This document shows, in pieces, positions 1 to 7,652 of a DNA stretch of 64,000 bases; the first letter of the stretch is position 1, and each line of letters starts with the position of its first letter. The notes under the pieces were generated by a model. That model was not told the DNA's origin and made no database searches. It was given only the letters and a program-made list of their open reading frames with translations. The position numbers and the translations under genes are program-made. Where the stretch lies: positions 95,001 through 159,000 of the forward strand of contig NZ_CP022366.1 of the NCBI RefSeq assembly GCF_003119115.1. The letters are read 5' to 3'. This stretch comes from Azospirillum sp. TSH58. Lineage in GTDB: Bacteria > Pseudomonadota > Alphaproteobacteria > Azospirillales > Azospirillaceae.

Positions 1-1009
1 TCTGCTCCTCCAGGAGCGTGGTGACGACCGACACCATGTCGACGTCGCCGCCCAGATGCTCGGCTTCCTGGAAGGAGCCGTCGGGGTCCTTCTTCACGTT
101 GCGCAGATGGGCGAAGGTGACCTTCGGGGCGAAGCGCTTGATCATCGCCGGCACGTCGTTCTTGGCCCCGGCGCCGAGCGAGCCGGTGCAGAAGGTGATG
201 CCGTTGGCCTCGGAATCGATGACGTTGACGATGAAGTCCAGGTCGTCCTCGTTGCTGACGATGCGCGGCAGGCCCATCAGCGGGCGCGGCGGGTCGTCGG
301 GGTGGATGCACATGCGGACACCAACCTCTTCCGCGGTCGGGATCACCTCGCGCAGGAAGCGGGCCAGCGTCTCGCGCAGCGCGCCGTGGCTCATGTCCTT
401 GTAGCGGTCGAGCATCTTGCGCAGGCCCGGGATGTCGTAGCGGTCGAAGGCGCCCGGCAGGCCGGCCATGATGTTGGCGAGCAGCGTCTTCTTGTCGCCC
501 TCCGACGCCTTGTCGAACCAGGCGCGGGCGCGGGCCAGCACCTCCGGCGAATGGTCGTCCTCGGCGCCCGGACGCTCCAGCATGAAGACGTCGAAGGCGG
601 CGTGCTCGAAGGCGTTGAAGCGCAGCGAGGTGCCGCCGCCCGGCACCGGCGCGGCGAGGTCGGTGCGGGTCCAGTCGAGGATCGGCATGAAGTTGTAGCA
701 GACCGTCGTCACCCCGCAGGCCGCGAGGTTGCGCAGCGACTGGCGGTAGTTGTCGAACAGCGGGGTCAGGTCGCCCTCGCCGATCTTGATGGACTCATGG
801 ACCGGCAGGCTTTCCACCACGCTCCAGCGCAGGCCCAGCGACGGGTCGGCGGCGATCATCGCCTTGCGCTCCTCGATCTCCTCGACCGACCAGACCACGC
901 CGTAGGGGATCTGGTGCAGGGCGGTGACGATGCCGGTGGCGCCGGTCTGACGGATGTGGTTGAGCCGGATCACATCGTCCGGGCCGAACCAACGCCAAGT
1001 CTGTTCCAT
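1..1009 (-). CDS. uxuA: Mannonate dehydratase (3' part, cut by window edge)
   Basis: Dehydrates D-mannonate to 2-keto-3-deoxygluconate in cytosolic hexuronate breakdown. The visible N-terminal ~336 residues begin MEQTWRWFGPDDVIRLNHIR and contain family hallmarks: GATGIVTALHQIPYG near residue 25, the VCYNFMPILDWTRT stretch, MCIHPDDPP and the FCTGSLGAG segment, which hold metal-binding Cys/His residues in this family. The start at 1009 is preceded by a good AAGGAG site. It is the last visible gene of a minus-strand operon after gntR and uxuB, 67 nt downstream of uxuB, which fits the function. The C-terminus lies beyond position 1. Confidence 0.95.
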   Translation of the reverse strand, partial: MEQTWRWFGPDDVIRLNHIRQTGATGIVTALHQIPYGVVWSVEEIEERKAMIAADPSLGLRWSVVESLPVHESIKIGEGDLTPLFDNYRQSLRNLAACGVTTVCYNFMPILDWTRTDLAAPVPGGGTSLRFNAFEHAAFDVFMLERPGAEDDHSPEVLARARAWFDKASEGDKKTLLANIMAGLPGAFDRYDIPGLRKMLDRYKDMSHGALRETLARFLREVIPTAEEVGVRMCIHPDDPPRPLMGLPRIVSNEDDLDFIVNVIDSEANGITFCTGSLGAGAKNDVPAMIKRFAPKVTFAHLRNVKKDPDGSFQEAEHLGGDVDMVSVVTTLLEEQ

Positions 1010-1076
1010 GGTCTGCTCCTTGAAGAAGAGTGCTGTGCCGCTTCCGGCATGTCTCGATGGGATTGGTGGGGGCGCC

Positions 1077-2558
1077 TCAGCCCGCCGCCGGTGCGACCGA
1101 TTGCACGACGGCGCGGGCGCCCTCGGCGTAGAGCCGGCGCAGCGCGTCGGTCACCGGGCCGGTGAAGCGCGGGTCGCGCGGCAGGTCGTCGCCGAAGACG
1201 GCGCTCAGCCCGAACAGGGCGGGCGCCAGACGGTCGGCGACCGGCCCGGCCTCCGCCGCCAGCTCGGCGAGCCGGGCGGCCATGGGATCGCGCACGTCGA
1301 TGGGGCGGCCGGCCTCGTCGGTGCCGGAGACGTAGCGCATCCAGCCCGCCACCCCCAGCGCCAGCCGGTCGATCGGTGCTCCGGCGGCCAGCCGGTCGCG
1401 GATGGTGCCGAGCAGCCGCTGCGGCAGCTTCTGCGTGCCGTCCATGGCGATCTGCCAGGTGCGGTGGCGCAGGGCCGGGTTGCGGAAGCGCTCGATCAGC
1501 GCGTCCTTGTAATGGCCGAGATCGGCGCCCGGCGGCATGTGCAGGGTCGGACCGGCCTCCTCGTCCATCAGGCCGCGGATCAGGCGAACGAAGGCCGGAT
1601 CGGCCATGGTGTCCGACACCGTCTCGTAGCCGGCGAGGTAGCCGAGATAGGCGAGCGTGGAGTGGCTGCCGTTCAGCAACCGCAGCTTCATCGTCTCATA
1701 GGGATGGACGTCGGGAACCAGCTCCGCCCCCTCCAGCTCCCAGGCCGGGCGCCCGGTGGGGAAGCGGTCCTCGATCACCCACTGGCTGAAGGGCTCGGTC
1801 ACCACCGGCCAGGAGTCGCGCAGCCCCAGCCCGTCCGACACGCGGTCGCGGTCGGCGTCGGTGGTCGCCGGCACGATGCGGTCCACCATGCTGTTCGGGC
1901 AGGCCACGTTCTCGGCGAACCACGCCCCCAGCGCGGGGTCGCGCAGCTCGGCGTAGCGGCGCAGCAGACCCGCCGCGGTGTCGCCGTTGCTCGGCAGGTT
2001 GTCGCAGCTCAGCACCGTGAAGGGCGCCACCCCGGCGGCGCGGCGGCGGATCAGAGCCTCGACCAGGAAGCCGGGCACGCTGCGCGGGCTTTCCGGACTG
2101 GCGAGGTCGTGGACGATGTCCGGATGGGCCTCGTTCAGCGCGCCGGTCGCCGGGTCGTGGCAATAGCCCTTCTCCGTGACGGTCAGGGTGACGATGCGGA
2201 CGGCGGGCCGGGTCAGGAGTTCCAGCACCGCGGCGGGGTCCTCCGGAGCGACCAGCAACTGGGTGACCGAGCCGACCACCCGCAGCCGCTCGCCGGCGGC
2301 GTCGCGCACGGCCACGGTGTAGAGGCCGCCCTGCGGCTCCAACGCGTCGCGCGTGTCGGGGCTGCGCAGGCTGACCCCGGCGATGCCCCAGGGGCCGAAG
2401 GACCGGGCCAGGGCGGCGTCGGTGTAGACGGCCTGATGGGCGCGGTGGAAGGCGCCGATGCCCAGATGGACGATGCCGGTGGCCAAGGCGGCACGGTCAT
2501 AGCCGGGGCGCTGCACGCCGGGGCGCAGCGAGGGCAGCGTGTCGGGGCTCAAGCGCAT
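1077..2558 (-). CDS. uxuB: Mannitol dehydrogenase family; probable D-mannonate oxidoreductase (fructuronate reductase)
   Basis: NAD-dependent reduction of fructuronate to D-mannonate, the step before UxuA. The 493-residue protein has the Rossmann-type N-terminus with IVHLGIGAFHRAHQAVYTD (residues ~29-47), a D-S-M-V-D-R-I-V-P patch, and the family motif KLRLLNGSHSTLAYLGYLAG. Length fits the long-chain polyol dehydrogenase family. Family members act on mannitol, arabitol, fructuronate or tagaturonate, so the specificity is taken from its place between gntR and uxuA. It starts 22 nt after the gntR stop, so the three genes probably form one transcript. Confidence 0.9.
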   Translation of the reverse strand: MRLSPDTLPSLRPGVQRPGYDRAALATGIVHLGIGAFHRAHQAVYTDAALARSFGPWGIAGVSLRSPDTRDALEPQGGLYTVAVRDAAGERLRVVGSVTQLLVAPEDPAAVLELLTRPAVRIVTLTVTEKGYCHDPATGALNEAHPDIVHDLASPESPRSVPGFLVEALIRRRAAGVAPFTVLSCDNLPSNGDTAAGLLRRYAELRDPALGAWFAENVACPNSMVDRIVPATTDADRDRVSDGLGLRDSWPVVTEPFSQWVIEDRFPTGRPAWELEGAELVPDVHPYETMKLRLLNGSHSTLAYLGYLAGYETVSDTMADPAFVRLIRGLMDEEAGPTLHMPPGADLGHYKDALIERFRNPALRHRTWQIAMDGTQKLPQRLLGTIRDRLAAGAPIDRLALGVAGWMRYVSGTDEAGRPIDVRDPMAARLAELAAEAGPVADRLAPALFGLSAVFGDDLPRDPRFTGPVTDALRRLYAEGARAVVQSVAPAAG

Positions 2559-2580
2559 GGAACACTCCGCATGACGGCTT

Positions 2581-3276
2581 TCAGGTCTCGAAGAAGTGGC
2601 TGTTGGTTCGGGCGATCTCGTCCACCGCCGCGAAGACGGTGCGCAGGTGGGCGCGCATGGCCTCCTCCGCGCCGTCGGGATCGCGGGCGGCGACGCGGTC
2701 CACGATGCTCTGGTGCTCGCCGACGATCTTCGCCGCCCAGCCTTCGCTGTGCAGCGACAGGAAGCGCACGCGGTCGAGCTGCGCCTTGACGGCGACCAGC
2801 AGGTCCCACACCGCCGGGCGCCCGGCGATGCGGGCCAGTTCGGCGTGGGTGGCCTCGTCGAGGGCGAAGAACTCGGAATGGCGGTCGGGGGACATCACCG
2901 CTCGGTGCGAGTCGAGGAGCCGGCTGAGCGAGGCGACGTCCGCCGCCTCCGCCCGCTCGGCGGCCAGACGGACGGTCCGGCATTCCAGGGTCTCGCGGAT
3001 GAACTGGCTGTCCGACACCGCGGCGAGCTGGATCGGCGCCACGAAGGTGCCGACCTGCGGCACGATGCGCAGGAACCCCTCGTCGGCCAGCCGGCGGAAG
3101 GCCTCGCGCACCGGGGTGCGGCTGACGCCATAGCGGGCGGCCACACGGGTTTCCGAAATCCCCTCGCCGGGGCGGATCTCCCCCGACAGCACGGCGGCGC
3201 GCAGGGCGTCGTAGACCCCGTGCAGGCGGGGGCCGCGGATGTCGGTGGGGGCGGAGGAGGTCGGCGTGTCGGTCAT
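2581..3276 (-). CDS. GntR-family regulator, FCD (FadR/UxuR-like) subfamily
   Basis: DNA-binding regulator, probably of the uxuBA genes it precedes. The winged helix (residues ~15-75) shows LRAAVLSGEIRPGEGISE and the recognition helix VAARYGVSRTPVREAFRRL. The C-terminal helical FCD domain has His/Asp/Glu positions typical of metal or effector binding (ALDEATHAELARIAGRP; VGEHQSIVDR). I chose the ATG at 3276 (231 residues); in-frame ATGs at 3285 and 3300 are possible, but the one at 3300 overlaps the palindrome at 3297-3310, which looks like its own operator. No strong ribosome site is visible. The ligand is inferred to be a hexuronate intermediate. Confidence 0.9.
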   Translation of the reverse strand: MTDTPTSSAPTDIRGPRLHGVYDALRAAVLSGEIRPGEGISETRVAARYGVSRTPVREAFRRLADEGFLRIVPQVGTFVAPIQLAAVSDSQFIRETLECRTVRLAAERAEAADVASLSRLLDSHRAVMSPDRHSEFFALDEATHAELARIAGRPAVWDLLVAVKAQLDRVRFLSLHSEGWAAKIVGEHQSIVDRVAARDPDGAEEAMRAHLRTVFAAVDEIARTNSHFFET

Positions 3277-3296
3277 GGCGTCCATCGCGTCAACTT

Positions 3297-3310
3297 GCAT
3301 ACTAGTATGC
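3297..3310. promoter_or_regulatory. Perfect 14-bp palindrome, probable GntR autoregulatory operator
   Basis: GCATACTAGTATGC is a perfect inverted repeat 21 nt upstream of the chosen gntR start. Its CTAGTAT half also occurs in the site beside hexR (14317-14328), so it may belong to the same AT-rich motif class as the sites before pta, pyk, gntR2 and dctP. Confidence 0.55.
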
Positions 3311-3437
3311 CATTGCGAACCGGGCCTGACAAGGGGCAGCGGTGGGGACCGCGCGCTGTCGGGGATGGGGCGTTGCAAGGGCCGGATGATGCGGCGGCAC
3401 GGCCCGACCACCGGAACCCGTTCAAGGGAAATTATGG

Positions 3438-3450
3438 TTGGTATGACCAA
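3438..3450. promoter_or_regulatory. TTGGT-N3-ACCAA operator of the FadR/PdhR type
   Basis: TTGGTATGACCAA matches the TGGT-N3-ACCA signature of FCD-type GntR regulators such as PdhR and LldR. It lies in the divergent region between gntR (minus) and the periplasmic sensor-domain gene at 3579 (plus), about 130 nt before the latter, inside an AT-rich patch. It probably serves one of the two GntR proteins in this window. Confidence 0.5.
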
Positions 3451-3578
3451 TTTTCCGCCAAACGAAATAAGCGGCGCATTCCTCTGACCGCCGGGATGAC
3501 GGGGGACCTATGGTCTTGAGCCCACGGAGCACAGGCCGCCAAGGCAGCCCGCGGGCGGATCATTCATGGGAGGAATCG

Positions 3579-4175
3579 ATGTCCAAACGCTTTTCCCTGC
3601 TGCTCTCCACCGCGGCGGTCCTGGCCACGCTCGGCACCCTGCCGGCCTACGCCGCCGATCCCGCCCTGGAAGCCAGCGTCCGCAAGACAGTGAGCCCGCA
3701 GGCCCAGACCTGGCTCGCCGACCCGGCGATCGTCGACGCCGTCAAGGCCCAGAACACCGAGCACAAGGGCCTCGATCAGGCCAAGATCGACGCCATGGAC
3801 AACGACTGGAAGGCGGCGGCCAAGGCCAAGTCCGCCAATCCCACCTACGACAAGATCGCCGCGAACGCCGTGACCAAGCGGCTGAAGGAGGTGACGGACA
3901 AGAGCAACGGCCGGATCGTGGAAATCCTGCTGATGGACAACCGCGGCCTGAACGTGGCCCAGACCGGCGGCACCTCCGACTACTGGCAGGGCGACGAGCC
4001 GAAGTGGCAGAAGGTCTACAGCGGCGGCTCCGACCTCTACATGACCGACCCGGAGAAGGACGCCGAGACCAACGCCATGCTGACCGAGGTCAGCGTTCCC
4101 GTGCTCGATCCGGCCAGCAAGGAAAAGATCGGCGTGGCGATGATCGTGCTCGATACCAACAAGCTCGGCAACTGA
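3579..4175 (+). CDS. Secreted stand-alone PDC/Cache-like sensor domain protein
   Basis: A 198-residue periplasmic protein. Residues 1-25 are a signal peptide ending LPAYAAD. The rest resembles the extracellular PDC (Cache) domain of chemoreceptors and kinases: a long helical N-part, then RIVEILLMDNRGLNVAQTGG, a DYWQGDEPKWQKVY segment and a final strand VAMIVLDTN. There is no transmembrane helix or output domain, so it probably binds a small ligand in the periplasm and hands the signal to another protein. The start at 3579 has a GGGAGG site 6 nt upstream; the upstream extension is unlikely. It is divergent from gntR. No specific function is established. Confidence 0.75.
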   Translation: MSKRFSLLLSTAAVLATLGTLPAYAADPALEASVRKTVSPQAQTWLADPAIVDAVKAQNTEHKGLDQAKIDAMDNDWKAAAKAKSANPTYDKIAANAVTKRLKEVTDKSNGRIVEILLMDNRGLNVAQTGGTSDYWQGDEPKWQKVYSGGSDLYMTDPEKDAETNAMLTEVSVPVLDPASKEKIGVAMIVLDTNKLGN

Positions 4176-4189
4176 CGGATCGCCGATGC

Positions 4190-4217
4190 CATCCCCCTTC
4201 CCTGAAGGAGGGGGGAT
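4190..4217. terminator. GC-rich hairpin after the Cache-like gene
   Basis: Imperfect inverted repeat ATCCCCCTTC / GAAGGAGGGGGGAT with a short loop 15 nt after the stop codon. There is no T-run, so it may stabilise the transcript end or be a dispersed hairpin repeat instead of a classical terminator. Confidence 0.4.
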
Positions 4218-4346
4218 CTCCGGCGATGGGGGGCCCGGCTGGGCGCAAAGGCGGCTTCGACACCTTTCCGCGGGCGTTCCTTGGAACTTCACGGCATAAC
4301 GGATGTCCCCGGGACCGCAACGCCAACCGCCATAACGCCAGCCGCC

Positions 4347-5138
4347 ATGCCGACACAGCACGACTCACCCGTGACCGAGATCGAATGGACGATCCGGACC
4401 GCGGAGGGCAGCCTCTTCGCGAAGAGCTGGACCCCGGAAACCGCCGGCGCTCCGCCGATCATCCTCTTCCACGACTCCCTCGGCAGCGTGGACTTGTGGC
4501 GCGGTTTCCCGCAGCGGCTGGCGGCCGGGACGAACCGCCGCGTCATCGCCTACGACCGGCTCGGCTTCGGGCGTTCGGACGCCCATCCGGGGCGGCTTGC
4601 GTTGGACTTCGTCGCCGCGGAGGCGCACGCGGGCATCCCGCCGCTGTGCGACCGGCTTGGGGTGACGGAGTTCGTCGCCTGCGGGCACAGCGTCGGAGGC
4701 GGCATGGCGGTCGAGACGGCGGCCCGCTTTCCGGAGCGGTGCCGCGCCCTCGTGACCATCGCCGCACAGGCGTTCGTGGAAGAAAGGACCCTTGCCGGAA
4801 TCCGCGACGCCAAGCGTGATTTCCAGGACCCGGCCAACATGGCGCGGCTGGCGAAGTATCACGGCGACAAGGCCCGGTGGGTTCTGGACGCCTGGACCGA
4901 GACGTGGCTGTCGCCCGGCTTCGCGGGCTGGACGCTGGATGCGGCGCTCGCGGCGGTGCGCTGCCCGGTTCTGGCCTTGCACGGCGACCAGGACGAGTAC
5001 GGCTCCAGGGCCCACCCCGAAAGGATCGCCGCCGGGCGGGGAACCGCGCGGATTCTCCCCGACACCGGCCATGTACCGCACCGTGAGAGAGAGGCGCTCG
5101 TCATTGATGAGATCAGGGGCTTCCTGACCTGGCTCTGA
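4347..5138 (+). CDS. Alpha/beta hydrolase
   Basis: Cytosolic alpha/beta-hydrolase-fold enzyme of about 263 residues, substrate unknown. Visible elements are the oxyanion-region ILFHDSLGSVDLWRGFP, the YDRLGFGRSD turn, the nucleophile elbow CGHSVGGG (Ser), the acid in HGDQDEYGSR and the catalytic His in DTGHVPHRE. The ATG at 4347 is chosen; an in-frame TTG at 4281 would add 22 low-complexity residues. No clear ribosome site is present at either. It stands alone between a sensor-domain gene and a glycosyltransferase on the same strand. Confidence 0.85.
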   Translation: MPTQHDSPVTEIEWTIRTAEGSLFAKSWTPETAGAPPIILFHDSLGSVDLWRGFPQRLAAGTNRRVIAYDRLGFGRSDAHPGRLALDFVAAEAHAGIPPLCDRLGVTEFVACGHSVGGGMAVETAARFPERCRALVTIAAQAFVEERTLAGIRDAKRDFQDPANMARLAKYHGDKARWVLDAWTETWLSPGFAGWTLDAALAAVRCPVLALHGDQDEYGSRAHPERIAAGRGTARILPDTGHVPHREREALVIDEIRGFLTWL

Positions 5139-5203
5139 GCGTGCATTGATCGCCTCGGAGTTTGGGAAGGCTGTTTTTGCCGCTGAACAGGGGAAGCGTT
5201 GGG

Positions 5204-6337
5204 ATGGCGACGCCGCTTCAGATCACGCTGCGCGAGTTGGAGGCGCTGGGCCTTGAGGACGAAGCGGGCCGTCCCCTGGTGGAATCGGAGCCTCTGCTGC
5301 CGGAACACGAGGTGCCGATCCTCCCGCTTGCCTTCGGTGACGGCGACTTCACGGATCGCCGCATCGTCGAGCATCCCTTCGCCGGAGCGTGGCGGGAAAC
5401 CATGTACCGTCCGGCTCCGGTAAGGCTGTACCGCCTGCGGGACGCCTGCGTTCATTCGACCGCCGGAGTGACCATGCTGGCCAACCGGCTGGTCGCGGAA
5501 ACGCTCCAGCATGTCCACCCTCCGGACCACGGGATGGAGGTCGATCCCGAAAGCGGGTTCACGACGCTTCAAAGCGCCAGCGTCCGGCGCGTTGCGGGTC
5601 GGGCCGTGCATCTTCTGGCCGCGGGTGCCTTCAACTACTACCACTGGCAAATCGACGCCGTGTCCCGCCTGCCGCCATTGCCGGACCGGTATCGGGACGA
5701 CCTCATCCTGGTGCCGCCCCTGGAGCACGCCTTCCAAACCGACACGCTCGTCCGCTTGGCCGGCGACCGGCCGATACGCGCCCATGCCATCGCGACGGCG
5801 GAAAGCGTCCTGGTGGAGGAATTGGTGCTGATCCCCAACCTCTCGGGCTTCGGCTACTATCCGCACCCGGACATGCTGGCCGCGTTCGACCGTTTGGTCG
5901 CAAGCGTCGGCGCCGCGGCCCCGCACCGGCGGCTCTACATCCAGCGAACCCGCTCCCCCAAGCGCCGCCTGGAGAACGAAGCGGAGGTCATCGCCCTGCT
6001 CGCGGGCGCCGGCTACGAGATTCTGGACCTCGACGGCCTGTCGCTCGCCGACCAGATCCGCAGTTTCGCCGAAGCCACCCATGTGGTCGGGCCACACGGT
6101 GCCGGGCTGACCAATCTCGTGTTCTGCCGTCCAGGAACCCTGGTGTGCGAACTCCAGATGGACTGTTACATGAACTGGCTTTTCCGCCGCCTCTCCAACC
6201 TTCGGGGCGTGCGCTACGGCTATGTGATGGGCGAAATCCAGGGACCTTGGGAAGCGGTGTGGCCGCATGACCGGACTTGGCGGGTCCCGCTCGATCGGGC
6301 GCGTGAGACGCTGGCGGAGGCCGGCTTCCTGACCTGA
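5204..6337 (+). CDS. Glycosyltransferase family 61 (DUF563-like) protein
   Basis: 377-residue putative glycosyltransferase, probably for a surface polysaccharide. The domain shows the family pattern: VHLLAAGAFNYYHWQIDAV in the first half, RRLYIQRTRSPKRRLENE in the middle, EILDLDGLSLADQIRSF, then VVGPHGAGLTNLVFCRPG with the diagnostic GPHGAGLTN motif. The ATG at 5204 follows a GGGGAAG site; the 14-residue upstream extension is less likely. No polysaccharide operon surrounds it, so acceptor and sugar are unknown. Confidence 0.85.
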   Translation: MATPLQITLRELEALGLEDEAGRPLVESEPLLPEHEVPILPLAFGDGDFTDRRIVEHPFAGAWRETMYRPAPVRLYRLRDACVHSTAGVTMLANRLVAETLQHVHPPDHGMEVDPESGFTTLQSASVRRVAGRAVHLLAAGAFNYYHWQIDAVSRLPPLPDRYRDDLILVPPLEHAFQTDTLVRLAGDRPIRAHAIATAESVLVEELVLIPNLSGFGYYPHPDMLAAFDRLVASVGAAAPHRRLYIQRTRSPKRRLENEAEVIALLAGAGYEILDLDGLSLADQIRSFAEATHVVGPHGAGLTNLVFCRPGTLVCELQMDCYMNWLFRRLSNLRGVRYGYVMGEIQGPWEAVWPHDRTWRVPLDRARETLAEAGFLT

Positions 6338-6424
6338 TCCATCGTTTTTTCCGCGATCGTGCACGAAAAGGGGGAAGTGACCGGGCAGCCCCTTCCTCCT
6401 TCCGTTGAAACGCTCCTCACACCA

Positions 6425-7642
6425 TCAGGCCGCCAGGGGCGGGTGCACCGCGCTGCGCGCCAGGATGTCCAGCGTGTGGCTGGCGATCATCCGCTCCTCG
6501 TCGGTGGGGATGACGAAGACCGGGACGCGGCTGTCGCCGGCCGAGATGCGCGTGGCCCGGGCGCGGTTCGCCGCCCCGTCGAGGTGGACGCCGAGCCAGC
6601 CCAGCTTCTCCGCCACCCGCGCCCGCACCGGGGCGGAGTTCTCGCCGACGCCGGCGGTGAAGACCACCGCGTCCAGCCCGCCCATGGCCGCCGCCAGCCC
6701 CGCCGCCTGCTTGGCGACCTGGAAGCAGAACAGCTCCACGGCCTCCGCCGCCTGCGGGTTTTCGCTGTCCAGCAGGGCGCGCATGTCGTTGGAGACCCCT
6801 GACACGCCGAGCAAGCCGGACTTGTGGTAGAGCAGCCGCTCCAGCTCGTCCGGCCCCATCCCCTTCTCGCGCATCAGATAGATCAGCACGCCGGGGTCGA
6901 TGGAACCGGGGCGCGTGCCCATCGGCAGGCCGTCCAGCGCGGTGAAGCCCATGGTGGTGTCGACGCTGCGGCCCGCGCGCATGCCGCACAGGCTCGACCC
7001 GCTGCCGAGATGGCAGACGACCACGCGGGCCTCGGCCAGCTCCGGCGCGATCTGCGGCAGGCGCTGGGCGATGTACTCGTAGGACAGGCCGTGGAAGCCG
7101 TAGCGGCGCACGCCTTCGTCGGTCAGCTCGCGCGGCAGGGCGAACATCTGGGCCTGCCAGGGCCGCGTGCTGTGGAAGGCGGTGTCGAAGCAGGCGACCT
7201 GCGGCAGCTCCGGATAGACCTCGGCCAGCGCGGTCATCGCCGCGATGTTGTGCGGCTGGTGCAGCGGAGCCAGCGGCACCAGGGCCTCCAGCTCCGCCAG
7301 CACCGCCGGGGTCAGCCGGACCGGCGCGTCGAAGCGGGTGCCGCCATGCACGACCCGGTGGCCGGCGGCGACCAGCCGCACGTCCCGCAGCTCGTGCCGC
7401 ATCCAGGTCAGCAGGAAACCGAGCAGACCGGCGCGGTCGCCGGGGCCGACCTCGTCCAGGATGCCGTCGGCCAGGACGCGGCGGGCCGCGTCCTTGGCCT
7501 CGAAGCGCGGGGCGGTGCCGATGCCGGAGATCTGGCCGGTCAGGACCGCCTCCAGATCGTGCTTTCCGGCGCCGCAGAAGACGGAGAATTTCAGGCTGGA
7601 GGAGCCCGCGTTGATGACGAGACAGGCGTCACGGTGCGACAT
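6425..7642 (-). CDS. ackA: Acetate kinase
   Basis: Converts acetyl phosphate and ADP to acetate and ATP. All ASKHA-fold landmarks are visible over 405 residues: the N-terminal INAGSSSLKFSVF, HRVVHGGTRF, the catalytic Asp in VACFDTAFH, the phosphate-binding GSGSSLCGM, GTRPGSIDPGV, FTAGVGENS and the terminal TDEERMIA. Length is normal. It starts 10 nt after the stop of the MaoC-phosphate acetyltransferase gene, so the pair is an operon driven from upstream of 9137, where a CTGATATATTAG palindrome lies. Confidence 0.97.
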   Translation of the reverse strand: MSHRDACLVINAGSSSLKFSVFCGAGKHDLEAVLTGQISGIGTAPRFEAKDAARRVLADGILDEVGPGDRAGLLGFLLTWMRHELRDVRLVAAGHRVVHGGTRFDAPVRLTPAVLAELEALVPLAPLHQPHNIAAMTALAEVYPELPQVACFDTAFHSTRPWQAQMFALPRELTDEGVRRYGFHGLSYEYIAQRLPQIAPELAEARVVVCHLGSGSSLCGMRAGRSVDTTMGFTALDGLPMGTRPGSIDPGVLIYLMREKGMGPDELERLLYHKSGLLGVSGVSNDMRALLDSENPQAAEAVELFCFQVAKQAAGLAAAMGGLDAVVFTAGVGENSAPVRARVAEKLGWLGVHLDGAANRARATRISAGDSRVPVFVIPTDEERMIASHTLDILARSAVHPPLAA

Positions 7643-7652
7643 GGTGTGATCC

